DNA of 64,000 nucleotides from Candidatus Krumholzibacteriota bacterium (GCA_029262065.1 JAJDAC010000041.1:62001-126000), one strand, 5' to 3'; positions 46,830 to 55,626 are shown, counted from the stretch's first letter. Notes: generated by a model not told the origin, from the letters alone. Numbers and translations are program-made.

Positions 46830-47432
46830 TTATCGCGCCTTGCGCACGCCGCGCACCAGGGTGTCCAACTGCTTGCCCATGGCGGTGGCGGTTGCGTCGG
46901 GACCCGTGAGCTTGAAGAACACCGGACCCTCGGGACCCTCAACGATGGCCGCGATCAGCCGGTACCCCTCGCGCGGCTCGGTCTGGCGGGCCATGGGTGC
47001 ACCGACGGGCATCGCGAAGGTGCCCGCCACGCTCAACGCATGGACCGGCATTCCGTCGACCTGGAACTGCGAACGGTCGGCCGTGCCAGTGGGATCGGCG
47101 CCGCCCGGAAGCGACATCTGGCCCAGCCAGCGTTGGATGTTGGCCTCGATGGATCCGCCCTGATCGGGGCCGAAGTGAAACACATATAGTTCGGCCGGTT
47201 CGGTGTCGCCGGACACCGGGGCCTGGCGGTACTGCGCCTTGCGCATGGCCGAGGCACCCAGGTCCTGCCATTGCGGAGCCGGCACGAATCTCAATCCCGC
47301 AACCTCCACGCCCGTCGAGGCTCCAGCGTTTGTGGATTCGCTAGATGGACCACCCGACGAGCCAGTGTCCGACTCCCCGTTTCCGCAAGCACTCAGAACG
47401 ACCGTCAGAATCAGCAGCAACAACAGACGCAT
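46830..47432 (-). CDS. Uncharacterised lipoprotein
   Basis: A 200-aa protein with a type II signal peptide and lipobox LSAC at about residue 16, then a Ser/Gly-rich linker. The conserved part contains QDLGASAMRKAQYR, DGMPVHALSVAGTFAMPVG, GYRLIAAIVEGPEGPVFFKLTGP and a helix at the end. I recall the GxRLxxAIVEGPxGPxFFKLTGP pattern in secreted proteins of Planctomycetes and relatives without a known function. ATG 47432 has GAGG at 5 bases; GTG 47438 is an alternative. First gene of the three-gene operon. Confidence 0.75.
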   Translation of the reverse strand: MRLLLLLILTVVLSACGNGESDTGSSGGPSSESTNAGASTGVEVAGLRFVPAPQWQDLGASAMRKAQYRQAPVSGDTEPAELYVFHFGPDQGGSIEANIQRWLGQMSLPGGADPTGTADRSQFQVDGMPVHALSVAGTFAMPVGAPMARQTEPREGYRLIAAIVEGPEGPVFFKLTGPDATATAMGKQLDTLVRGVRKAR

Positions 47433-47573
47433 GTACACCTCGGTACTTCAGCGAGACCGTGAATTGGACACCGCTACTATAGAAGGATGGCGAAGCCGCG
47501 AGCAAGGATCGTCCGTGGTCTTCTTCACGTTGGCCACCTAGAATAGGTTGAGACCTCAATCCGGGAGACTCCA

Positions 47574-49277
47574 GTGGCCGAATCTCCACGATCCTCCGCG
47601 ACCTCTTCCGCGGTTTCGACAGCCGCGATGGTCGCCGCGCAGTCGGTAGCTTCGCGCGGAAACTCGACCCTGCCGCCTGACATGCTCGATCAGGTCGCTC
47701 GCCGTATGGCCATCATGGGCGTGGCCACCGCCTTGGTGTGGATTCTCACGCGGATCATCTATCGCACCGGCCTCGAGCACCAGACCCTGGCCCCCATGCG
47801 CCAGGTCATCTTCTTATGTGGCCTGAGCCTCTCGCTTGTCATGGTCTATCTGGCCCGATTTCGGAAACTGGCCCCCGACTCGCTGCTACGCTTGGGATTC
47901 ACCTTCGAAATCGCTACGGCATTTCTGATTGCGGTAGCGGTGCAGTCCACGCCCTTGGAGTTTGCCCACCCCACGCTGGGCAACCTACCGGTGCACGGGG
48001 TGTCGTGGCTGGCGTCGTGGGTGATCGTGTACTCCGCCATCGTTCCCGCTCAACCACGCGCTATCTTTCTGGCCGCGATCTTGTCCGTGAGCATGGAACC
48101 CGCCTGGATCTACGTCGACGCAGCGCTGCATTCGAGCTTTCCCGATCGCTGGAGCGCGTTGGTAGGACCACCCATTCCCAAGCCACCGGTCAGTAGTATC
48201 CTGACCATCTACTCCATCAGCCTGTTGTACGCGGCGCTGGCCGTCATCCCCAGCAAGATCGTATTGCGATTATCACAACAGGTAGGGCGCGCGCGGCGCA
48301 TGGGCAGCTACCACTTGACCAGCAAGTTGGGCAGCGGCGGCATGGGCGAAGTCTGGATGGCCCATCACCGCATGCTGGCCCGACCCGCGGCCATCAAACT
48401 GGTGAGGTCCGACTTGCTGGGGGCGCGTAGTCGCGCTGAAGCGGGCGAGACCCTACAAAGATTCGAGCGCGAGGCGCAGGCCACCGCGTCACTTCAATCA
48501 CCCCACACCATCCAGGTGTTCGACTTCGGCCTGAGCGACGACCACACGTTCTACTACGTCATGGAACTCCTCGACGGCCTCGATCTGGATTCGCTGGTGC
48601 GCCAGTACGGCCCGGTCGATCCCGCGCGTAGCGTCTACATGTTGCGCCAGGCCTGTCACTCGCTGGCCGACGCCCACGCCATCGGATTCACGCACCGCGA
48701 CATCAAGCCCGCGAATCTGTTCACGTGTCGTTTGGGGCAGGACTACGACTTCGTGAAGGTCCTGGACTTCGGGTTGGTCAAACGCTCGAAAGCCAACAAC
48801 GACGTCACGGTCACGCAGGAAGGCCTGACCGGGGGTACGCCCGCGTTCATGGCCCCCGAGGCCGTGTTGGGCGATCCCATCGATCACCGGGCCGACCTGT
48901 ACTCGCTGGGTTGCGTTGGTTCGTGGCTTCTCACCGGACGCCTGTTGTTCGACGAGGAGAATCCCATGAAGATGGCAATGGCCCACGTGCAAGAACCACC
49001 CCCCGCACCATCGGCCGCCAGCGAGTTGGAGATTCCCGCCAAGCTGGACGCGCTGATTTTGGAGTGTCTGGCCAAGAAACCCGACGATCGCCCTTCGTCG
49101 GCCAACGAGATCGACGCACGGCTGGCCGAAATCGAATTCGACCAGCCGTGGAACAACGATCGTGCCGCGCGGTGGTGGCAGATGCACCAGCCCAAGCGCA
49201 AGAGCCCAACCGCGGGGGCCACCGAGATTCCCGTCTCGGTGACCCAACTCTTCAAACAGGACTCGGACCCCGATTGA
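47574..49277 (+). CDS. Membrane Ser/Thr protein kinase with N-terminal six-helix domain
   Basis: A 567-aa protein. About six hydrophobic segments lie between residues 45 and 230, then a PknB-like kinase at ~245-520: glycine loop LGSGGMGEVW, Lys275 (AAIKLV), catalytic loop HRDIKPANL with Asp376, DFG at ~398, and GTPAFMAPEA. Most bacterial PknB-type kinases put the membrane segment after the kinase; here it comes first. There is no extracytoplasmic sensor such as PASTA. The start is GTG 47574 with GGGAG. The C-tail has a Ser/Thr-rich stretch that could be autophosphorylated. Confidence 0.93.
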   Translation: MAESPRSSATSSAVSTAAMVAAQSVASRGNSTLPPDMLDQVARRMAIMGVATALVWILTRIIYRTGLEHQTLAPMRQVIFLCGLSLSLVMVYLARFRKLAPDSLLRLGFTFEIATAFLIAVAVQSTPLEFAHPTLGNLPVHGVSWLASWVIVYSAIVPAQPRAIFLAAILSVSMEPAWIYVDAALHSSFPDRWSALVGPPIPKPPVSSILTIYSISLLYAALAVIPSKIVLRLSQQVGRARRMGSYHLTSKLGSGGMGEVWMAHHRMLARPAAIKLVRSDLLGARSRAEAGETLQRFEREAQATASLQSPHTIQVFDFGLSDDHTFYYVMELLDGLDLDSLVRQYGPVDPARSVYMLRQACHSLADAHAIGFTHRDIKPANLFTCRLGQDYDFVKVLDFGLVKRSKANNDVTVTQEGLTGGTPAFMAPEAVLGDPIDHRADLYSLGCVGSWLLTGRLLFDEENPMKMAMAHVQEPPPAPSAASELEIPAKLDALILECLAKKPDDRPSSANEIDARLAEIEFDQPWNNDRAARWWQMHQPKRKSPTAGATEIPVSVTQLFKQDSDPD

Positions 49278-49292
49278 CGTTCCAGCGTTCAA

Positions 49293-50390
49293 TCAGGGAC
49301 AAGCCAGGATCGGCCCCGGTCCACCCGTGAACAGGTACGCCATCAGATACACCGCATCGGCGATATCTACGTCGGAGTCCCCGTTTACACCGCCTTGGCA
49401 TAGTGGGGATGGGGCTGCTCCACCCACGAACAAGTACTGCAGCAGGAACACCGAATCGGCGATGTCGACCGATCCATCCGAGTTGACGTCGCCTGCACCA
49501 TCGAGCCAGGTTGTGAGCTTGTCCTCGATCCAGCAGTTCATGCGTCCGCCCTGTTGCACCGTGAACAGGCCTTGGTCCCAACACACCGGATCGGGGCCAT
49601 AGGGAATCATGTAGTTCTCGGGCTGCGCCGGCGGATACGCCACGCCGGTGCAAGGCCCCGTACCGGGGGGGCTCGGCGGACAACCCGCGGGTGAAGGTGG
49701 CGTATCCGAGCAGAAGTCGCCCGACACATCTCCGTTCGAACCATCGGCCAGCTCGAAACATGGACTGCACAGCGGAACCTCGAACGTTCCGTGATGCAGA
49801 TGCCACAGTCCCAGGGTATGACCCATTTCGTGCAGTATGAGCTTCTGACCGGTGCCGAACCGGTCGTCATCGACCTGCATTCCGCCCAGCGCGGTGAGCG
49901 CCACGGGGTCCCAAGGGACCACGGCGAGTCCACCAAGGCCCGCCGGGTAGTCAGTCACCCACACGTGCACCTGCGTTTGCGGATTCACGGCGTAGGTCTG
50001 CTTCATGAGATCCACATCGGCACCGGGTACGTCGGTACGAAACGTGGAATCGTTCACGAACGCAGTCGTGGCCACGAACTGGATGTTGTGCGGGGCAAAC
50101 TCGGCGTTCATGAGGGCGAGCTCGTCGCTTACCTCCTGCGCCGTGGCCGCGGGGTTGCTTCCGTCGTCTTCGGCGAAGACCACGAACCGTACGCGTACCG
50201 TCTTCACGGGATCACCCGGCTGGGGAATAGCCGCGTCACGGTTGACCGGATCGTCACACGGACCTTCGAGCGGACAGCCGGGCGTCTTGGCGTACGGACT
50301 GGGCGGCGCTTCGGTCACGCAACGCCATTCTTCGGCCTGCGAGGGAACGGCGGCCATGAGAATCACCAACAGAAACATATGAATGCGCAT
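49293..50390 (-). CDS. Secreted M43-type metalloprotease with C-terminal dockerin
   Basis: A 365-aa protein. Signal peptide (MRIHMFLLVILMAAVPSQA). The catalytic domain has zinc site HEMGHTLGLWH (H187, H191, H197) and a Met-turn in ENYMIPYG, as in the pappalysin/M43 family. It ends with two calcium-loop dockerin segments, GDVNSDGSVDIADSVFLL and VNGDSDVDIADAVYLMAYLF. ATG 50390 has AGGAGG upstream; the much longer open frame is a shadow. It lies 8 bp after the paralogue at 50399 and is the last gene of that operon. It probably cleaves extracellular peptides; the dockerin suggests attachment to a cohesin-like partner. Confidence 0.9.
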   Translation of the reverse strand: MRIHMFLLVILMAAVPSQAEEWRCVTEAPPSPYAKTPGCPLEGPCDDPVNRDAAIPQPGDPVKTVRVRFVVFAEDDGSNPAATAQEVSDELALMNAEFAPHNIQFVATTAFVNDSTFRTDVPGADVDLMKQTYAVNPQTQVHVWVTDYPAGLGGLAVVPWDPVALTALGGMQVDDDRFGTGQKLILHEMGHTLGLWHLHHGTFEVPLCSPCFELADGSNGDVSGDFCSDTPPSPAGCPPSPPGTGPCTGVAYPPAQPENYMIPYGPDPVCWDQGLFTVQQGGRMNCWIEDKLTTWLDGAGDVNSDGSVDIADSVFLLQYLFVGGAAPSPLCQGGVNGDSDVDIADAVYLMAYLFTGGPGPILACP

Positions 50391-50398
50391 GTGGCCTC

Positions 50399-51520
50399 CT
50401 ACGGGCAAGCGTCCAGCGGCGCTGGACCCTGGGTAAACAGGTACGAGAGCAGATAGATGGAGTCGCCAATGTCGATCGACGTGTCGTCGTTCACATCGGC
50501 CACGCACGGGGTGGTCGGAGCAGGACCCGATGCGAACAGGTACGCCAACAGGAACACGCTGTCGCTGATGTCCAACTGGCCATCGGCATTGACGTCGCCC
50601 GTCGGCGGAGGTCCCAGCTGACCGGTGAGCTGCGCGTCGGTCCAGCAATGCATGCGTCCCGATTGTTCGGGGGTGAACAGGTTCCAGCACCCGGTCCCAC
50701 CCTGTTCGGCGTAGCTCATGAAGTTTTCGGGCTGCGTGCTGCCCCAGGGAACTCCCGCGCAGGCATCGATGCCCGGCGCGTCCGCGCACACGCCGTACTG
50801 CGGCGTGGCCGGTGTGTCGGCGCAGAAATCGCCCACGAAGTCGGCGGCGGGATCCTGCGGAACCTCGTGACACGCGTCGGTGCAGGCCAGGCCGCGAAAC
50901 GTGTGCCACAGGCCGAGTTGGTGCCCCATTTCGTGCGTCAGAACCCGGTGGGGATCGCCGAAACCGAATTCATCCATGACAATTCCACCCACGGGCGAAA
51001 GTGCATCTGGATCCCACGGATACGTCGCACGGCCCACCAGGAACGGATTCATACCGCACACGAACACGTTCACCGTGGTGTCAAAGTCCACCGCGTAGGC
51101 CATCTGCATGGCGTCGATGGTCGTGCTCAACGGAATGAAGACCCGGTAGGCGGAGTCGTTCACGAATGCCGTCTCGTAGGTGAACTGCACCCGATGCGGC
51201 GCGAAGTCGGCGTTGAGTTGCGCCACCTGCCAATCAACATCGGCCTGCGTGGCCGCGGGGTTGGCCCCCGACGTTTCGGCGATCACCACGAAGCGAAGCC
51301 GCACGAACTTGATGGGCACACTCGGACCGGGAATGGCTGCGTCACGCAGAATAGGGTCGTCGCAGGGACCCTCGGGAACGCATCCCGGACTCTTGTCCGG
51401 CCCGACTTTGCGCAGCCAAGCCTCTTGCGTGTCGCAGAATTGCTGCGCACCGACCGAAGACGCCACGGACAGGAGAGTAGCGAGTAGCACGAAGGCGGTT
51501 GAGATCTTCACTGTCACCAC
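50399..51520 (-). CDS. Secreted M43-type metalloprotease with C-terminal dockerin (paralogue)
   Basis: A 373-aa paralogue of the next gene in the same operon. Signal peptide, then conserved core with CVPEGPCDDPILRDAAIP, zinc site HEMGHQLGLWH (H196, H200, H206) and Met-turn ENFMSYAE. Two dockerin repeats, GDVNADGQLDISDSVFLL and VNDDTSIDIGDSIYLLSYLF. The loop after the zinc site differs from its partner, which suggests different substrates. The GTG at 51520 follows the previous stop directly; GTG 51511, with better spacing from AGGTGG, is an alternative that shortens the N-terminus by three residues. Confidence 0.9.
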   Translation of the reverse strand: MVTVKISTAFVLLATLLSVASSVGAQQFCDTQEAWLRKVGPDKSPGCVPEGPCDDPILRDAAIPGPSVPIKFVRLRFVVIAETSGANPAATQADVDWQVAQLNADFAPHRVQFTYETAFVNDSAYRVFIPLSTTIDAMQMAYAVDFDTTVNVFVCGMNPFLVGRATYPWDPDALSPVGGIVMDEFGFGDPHRVLTHEMGHQLGLWHTFRGLACTDACHEVPQDPAADFVGDFCADTPATPQYGVCADAPGIDACAGVPWGSTQPENFMSYAEQGGTGCWNLFTPEQSGRMHCWTDAQLTGQLGPPPTGDVNADGQLDISDSVFLLAYLFASGPAPTTPCVADVNDDTSIDIGDSIYLLSYLFTQGPAPLDACP

Positions 51521-52474
51521 CTACTCGCGCACGACGACGAGCTTGCGCGTGAACTCGTGGCGCTGGGCGCCGTCGTTCGCGTACGCAACCATTCGTGCGA
51601 AGTACACACCCACCGGCATGTCGGAAACGTCGATCCAACGTTCGTGGGCGCCGCTACCCAGATTTTCGCCATCGACCAGCGACCGCACCCGCTGCCCGCG
51701 CACGTCGTATAAGGAAAGGTCCACGCGGGCGGAAGTGCCCAGTTCGAACGCGATGCGCGAGCGATGGCTGGCCGGCGAGGGAAGCCCACCACGCAGCGCG
51801 AAGCGCGTCGCTTCGGGTACTCCCACGACCACATCGATCGCGGTCACCCTGAGCGCCTCGACCAATGGCGCCCAGGTCTGCGCGCCGCCGCCACTGGTGA
51901 CGGCAAGACCAAGCGCGCCACCGCCAGCCAGCGGCAGCTCGCCCACATCCACGGTGTAGCTACCGGCGGCCACCGCATTCAAGCGAAGGCGCGCCACCGG
52001 CGCCGTGCCGTTCCAGCCCGATCCCGCTACACCCTGCTGCAACGAGGACAGCAGGGCTTGTGCATCGCCGGTAGCATCGAATACCGAGCGAACGTCCCAG
52101 GCGTCGAACGGCGCCAGCAGCTGAAGTTGGCTGTCCGTGGGGTAGGCTGGAGCCACGGTGCTTTCGGGCGCCACGCCCGGGCCGGGGGCACCCACCAGCA
52201 AACCCGCGGCCGGACCCTGGATTTCGATCGGCAGCGTGAAACCGCCAACATCGTAGCCGGCACCGGTTTGCACTTCGAGCCACACGAACACGTCGCGGCT
52301 CTCGCCCACGGGAATTTCCAGATTGCCCAGACGCGGCGAATTGGGGCGATCGGTATCGCTGAACCAGACGGCGTCGGTGGTTCGGACCGGCGGCGTCGCC
52401 ACCGCGGATGACGCGACAAGGGCGCCGCTGAGACCCAGCGTGACGGCCAGGCCGAGAAACACGAATCGGAGCAT
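51521..52474 (-). CDS. Secreted beta-sandwich (cohesin-like?) protein with FlgD-like C-terminal domain
   Basis: A 317-aa protein with a signal peptide (MLRFVFLGLAVTLGLSGALV). The middle (~35-210) alternates strands and turns as in cohesin-like sandwiches: SRDVFVWLEVQTGAGYDVGG, then FTLPIEIQGPAAGLLV, then VARLRLNAVAAGSYTVDVG. The last ~85 residues form the FlgD/sorting-type domain seen in other secreted proteins here (VDLSLYDVRGQRVRSL, DMPVGVYFARMVA). The gene is first in an operon with two dockerin-bearing proteases and starts with GAGGAG upstream. A cohesin assignment is an inference from fold pattern and context. Confidence 0.75.
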   Translation of the reverse strand: MLRFVFLGLAVTLGLSGALVASSAVATPPVRTTDAVWFSDTDRPNSPRLGNLEIPVGESRDVFVWLEVQTGAGYDVGGFTLPIEIQGPAAGLLVGAPGPGVAPESTVAPAYPTDSQLQLLAPFDAWDVRSVFDATGDAQALLSSLQQGVAGSGWNGTAPVARLRLNAVAAGSYTVDVGELPLAGGGALGLAVTSGGGAQTWAPLVEALRVTAIDVVVGVPEATRFALRGGLPSPASHRSRIAFELGTSARVDLSLYDVRGQRVRSLVDGENLGSGAHERWIDVSDMPVGVYFARMVAYANDGAQRHEFTRKLVVVRE

Positions 52475-52604
52475 GGCTCGACTCCTCGTTGAGGGATTGT
52501 CGGGCCCCGCTCGGGATCCGACTCACCGCACCGACGAAGTCGTCAGGCATTTGATACAGTTGATTCGCGTTTTGTTGAACCGAGCGAAGTAGATGCGCGT
52601 GGGC

Positions 52605-53015
52605 TTAACGGCCGCCACCCAGGTCGGGCGCCATGACCTGGCGCCGCGCCCGATCGCTCGCCAGCAGCTCGGGTGAGTACCTGGCGGCCAACAACGCGCG
52701 GGCATCGGTGAACAGATCGTCGTTGGCGGCACGGAATTCGGCCCACGTTTCGTTCGTGGATCGCACCCGATGCACCATGATAAAGAACAATGCGTGCGTC
52801 ACGGTGGCGTGGAATTTCGCGGCCGCCCCCCAGGCGATCGTGTAGTCGCGGATGCGCGCCGCGAACTCGCGGTGGGCCGAATCGGGATGACCATTCTCGC
52901 GCAGGAGCGCCCAGGCGCAATACACGTGGGCCGCGTGATCGAGCATGTCTTCGCGCAAGGTGCCAACCCGGAAATCCTTGTACACCTGAGGAAGATGGGA
53001 ATCGATGGATTCCAT
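52605..53015 (-). CDS. Conserved helical protein of unknown function next to EVE gene
   Basis: A 136-aa, mostly helical protein. Conserved-looking histidines appear in DMLDHAAHVYCAW and AAKFHATVTHALFFIMVH. I recall a family of small proteins with the pattern H..H...AW.......A and (Y/F)HxTxT followed by a hydrophobic helix; no function is known for it. ATG 53015 overlaps the stop of the EVE gene (ATGA), so the two are translationally coupled. The 5' open frame upstream belongs to the EVE coding region in another frame. Metal binding is possible given the histidines. Confidence 0.7.
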   Translation of the reverse strand: MESIDSHLPQVYKDFRVGTLREDMLDHAAHVYCAWALLRENGHPDSAHREFAARIRDYTIAWGAAAKFHATVTHALFFIMVHRVRSTNETWAEFRAANDDLFTDARALLAARYSPELLASDRARRQVMAPDLGGGR

Positions 53016-53434
53016 CAGAGCTTCGTCTTGCCCAGCGACAGAATCCGGCGAAACTCGGCGCCCGTCACCGGCATGACCGACAGACGGGAGTTGCGTGCCA
53101 GTACCATCTCGGCCAGCTTCGGATCGGCTTTGACCTCTTCCAACGACACGGGGCGCTTCAGGGGCGCGACGGGCTTGAGGTCGGTCACGACCCATTTGTC
53201 GCCCTCGGCGGTGGGGTCGGGGTAGTGCTCGCGCGTGACTTCGGCTACGCCTACGATCTCCTTGCCATTCACCGAGTGGTAGAACAGCACCTGATCACCC
53301 TGGGCCATCTTCTTGAGATTGTTGCGGGCCTGGTAGTTGCGAACGCCATCCCACATGCTGCCGCCCTCACCCACGAACGTGTCCCACGAGTAGGCTCCTG
53401 GCTCGGACTTCACCAACCAATACTGCTTCGCCAT
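53015..53434 (-). CDS. EVE domain protein (modified-base binder)
   Basis: A 139-aa protein made of a single EVE (PUA-like) domain: YWLVKSEPGAYSWDTF, then MWDGVRNYQARNNLKKM, then DQVLFYHSVNGKEIVGVAEV, then LKRPVSLEEVKADPKL and RLSVMPVTGAEFRRIL. EVE proteins read modified bases or RNA in bacteria and some take part in defence. It is a small single-domain form, coupled to the downstream helical gene. The start is ATG 53434, giving MAKQYW, the usual N-terminus. Confidence 0.94.
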   Translation of the reverse strand: MAKQYWLVKSEPGAYSWDTFVGEGGSMWDGVRNYQARNNLKKMAQGDQVLFYHSVNGKEIVGVAEVTREHYPDPTAEGDKWVVTDLKPVAPLKRPVSLEEVKADPKLAEMVLARNSRLSVMPVTGAEFRRILSLGKTKL

Positions 53435-53521
53435 GCGCTGCGCTCCATTCGATCCCGGGGTATTCGAAGACATCATAATAGGAGACCTTGGCATTGCTTG
53501 CGACATCGAGTCCGGGCTGCC

Positions 53522-54961
53522 ATGCTGACGGCGGAGGCCGATTCCTTGGAAACCACCCCGCTGATGCGACCCTGGCTCTACCGCCTGGCCGATCCCCTGG
53601 TTCGTGCCGCGCTGTTCATCTACTTCCGCAAGATCGAAATCGAGGGACAGGAGAACATCCCCTCCCACGGCCCGGTCATCCTGGCGGCCAACCATCCGCA
53701 TTCCATCACCGACGCCATGGTGCTGGCCAGCGCCACGCGAAGACCCGTTCACTATATTGCGCACAGCGGTTTGTTTCGCCCCGCCCTCAGGGCCTTCTTT
53801 CTACGTCAGACCGGGGTCATTCCGGTCTATCGACGAAGCGATGAATCGCAGGGTGAAGTAGACAATCAGACGATGTTCGCGGCCTGTATCACCACGCTGC
53901 GCCGGGGCGGTTGCATTGGTATTTTCCCCGAGGGCACCAGCCAGCAGGAACGCCGAGTACAGAAACTTCGTACCGGCACCGCACGCATTGCCCTGGAGGC
54001 GGAAGCGCAGTACGACTTCCAACTGGGCGTGGCCGTGGTGCCGGTAGGACTGAACTTCGAGAACCGCCGTCACTTCCGCACGCGCGTGCTCATAAGCCTG
54101 GGGCGCCCCATCCAGGCGCGCCGCTACCAACAACTCTACGAAGACGACCCCGCCGAAGCGGTTCGACTGTTCACCACCGCTCTCGCCGAGCGAATCCGGG
54201 ACCGCGTGATCAACCTGGAAAAATCGGAGCTGGGCGAACTGGTCCACAACATCGAGCGTACCTACCAGGACGAGCTCGCCGATAGCGATGAGCTGCAGGG
54301 GACGGGAAAAAGCGCCTTCCAACGCCGGCAACTGGTATCGCGCGAGATCGCTCGCGCCGTGGAACACTTCTATGATACCGACCCAGAGCTGGTGTGGCGG
54401 CTGGACCAGGGACTTCGACGCTATCGAGCCCAGCTCGCCCACTGGAAACTGTCCGATGAAATGATCCGCCGCGAGTTCGACCCCACCGTGCGCAGCCGCC
54501 TGGCCCGCATGCTCGTGCTGGGCGCGGTGCTGCTACCGGTAGGATTGTACGGCCTACTACTCAACTACTTGCCGTACAAGTTCACCGGTTGGGTCGCCAG
54601 GCGTATTTCCGGCGACCCTACCAAGACCCATGGGTTTCAGCTGATGGTGGGCGCAGTTGTGTTCAGCCTCTACTACCCTACCTTGTTGTATGGAGTGCAT
54701 GGATTGCTGGGAAGCCAGTGGGTGCGAACCGGCGCCTTCGCGGCCAGCCTGTTGCCGGCGGGCTTGTTTGCCCGCTATTTCGCGCGTTGGTTCGTGCGCG
54801 AGCGGCGCATGTTGGGCTTCGCATGGTTCTCGGCGACTCAACGCGCGGCTTTGCAACAACTACGGCGGTGGCGGCGAGACATCATTGGCGATCTCGACCT
54901 GCATCTCGACCGCTACGCCGAAATGCGGGCACAGACCCGCGATCCGGAGTTGGACACGTGA
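53522..54961 (+). CDS. Membrane glycerophospholipid acyltransferase (PlsC-like, SCT1 type)
   Basis: A 479-aa protein. The acyltransferase domain spans ~25-230 with the motif NHPHSITDAMV (a His-x5-Asp form, as in the yeast GPAT-like group), motif III FPEGTSQ and VVPVGLNFENR. Two hydrophobic pairs near the C-terminus (~345-365 and ~385-425) anchor it. Such enzymes add acyl chains to glycerol phosphate or lysophospholipids. ATG 53522 was chosen as the start of the conserved part; the long frame to its left is antisense to the EVE gene and a shadow. First gene of a four-gene unit linked by overlaps. Confidence 0.87.
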   Translation: MLTAEADSLETTPLMRPWLYRLADPLVRAALFIYFRKIEIEGQENIPSHGPVILAANHPHSITDAMVLASATRRPVHYIAHSGLFRPALRAFFLRQTGVIPVYRRSDESQGEVDNQTMFAACITTLRRGGCIGIFPEGTSQQERRVQKLRTGTARIALEAEAQYDFQLGVAVVPVGLNFENRRHFRTRVLISLGRPIQARRYQQLYEDDPAEAVRLFTTALAERIRDRVINLEKSELGELVHNIERTYQDELADSDELQGTGKSAFQRRQLVSREIARAVEHFYDTDPELVWRLDQGLRRYRAQLAHWKLSDEMIRREFDPTVRSRLARMLVLGAVLLPVGLYGLLLNYLPYKFTGWVARRISGDPTKTHGFQLMVGAVVFSLYYPTLLYGVHGLLGSQWVRTGAFAASLLPAGLFARYFARWFVRERRMLGFAWFSATQRAALQQLRRWRRDIIGDLDLHLDRYAEMRAQTRDPELDT

Positions 54962-55626
54962 GTCCCACGGCCCTCGATTTTCCCGCAGTGCGACGCTACC
55001 TCGATCAGAGGTTTCTGTGCGCCATGCCTAGCGCCGGAAACCGGGTGGCCCTGACCTTCGACGACGGACCAAGCCCGCGCAATACCGAAGCCCTGCTCGA
55101 CGTTCTCGACAAGCATGGGGTTCACGCCACGTTCTTCCTGGCCGGTATGCGAGCAAGCGCGTATCCCCATGTGGTTCGGCGCGCGGCTGAAGCGGGCCAT
55201 GACATCGGAAATCACACAACGCATCACCTGCCGCTGAATCTGCTGCCAACGAGTATCATAAAGCGCCAGATCGAAGGTACGAATCAGCGCATCGTCGACA
55301 TCACCGGACAACGACCCGAATTCATGCGGCCGCCATTCGGGTGGTTCAACGATCGGGTCGTGGAAGCCATCACCCAACTGGATATGCGACCAGTCATCGG
55401 GAGTGTCTACCCGCGCGACTCGCGCCGACCGGGCGTGCAGACTATCGTGCAACGCGTGGTCGACCGGCTGTCCCCCGGCGCCATCATCATCCTGCACGAT
55501 GGCGGGTGGCACCCGCGGGCAGACCGCCGGCAGACCGTGGAAGCGGTCGACCGGCTACTCGGGGTGCTACGGACCATGCATTTCGAGGCCGGCTCTGTGA
55601 ACGAACTGCTACGTTCTTCGAAATGA
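54958..55626 (+). CDS. NodB-type polysaccharide deacetylase
   Basis: A 222-aa protein. It carries the family motifs in order: ALTFDDGPS (catalytic Asp and metal Asp), HTTHH (metal His), RPPFGWFN and LHDGG. Enzymes of this type remove N-acetyl groups from peptidoglycan, chitin-like or other N-acetyl sugars. There is no signal peptide, so it may act on a cytosolic or membrane precursor, which fits its position after a lipid acyltransferase. GTG 54958 overlaps the upstream stop (GTGA). Confidence 0.93.
   Translation: MSPTALDFPAVRRYLDQRFLCAMPSAGNRVALTFDDGPSPRNTEALLDVLDKHGVHATFFLAGMRASAYPHVVRRAAEAGHDIGNHTTHHLPLNLLPTSIIKRQIEGTNQRIVDITGQRPEFMRPPFGWFNDRVVEAITQLDMRPVIGSVYPRDSRRPGVQTIVQRVVDRLSPGAIIILHDGGWHPRADRRQTVEAVDRLLGVLRTMHFEAGSVNELLRSSK

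Noticed and set aside
50391-50909. N-terminal extension of the 49293 protease frame
   Set aside because: The extension lies inside the paralogous protease gene on the same strand in another frame; the real start at 50390 has AGGAGG and a signal peptide.
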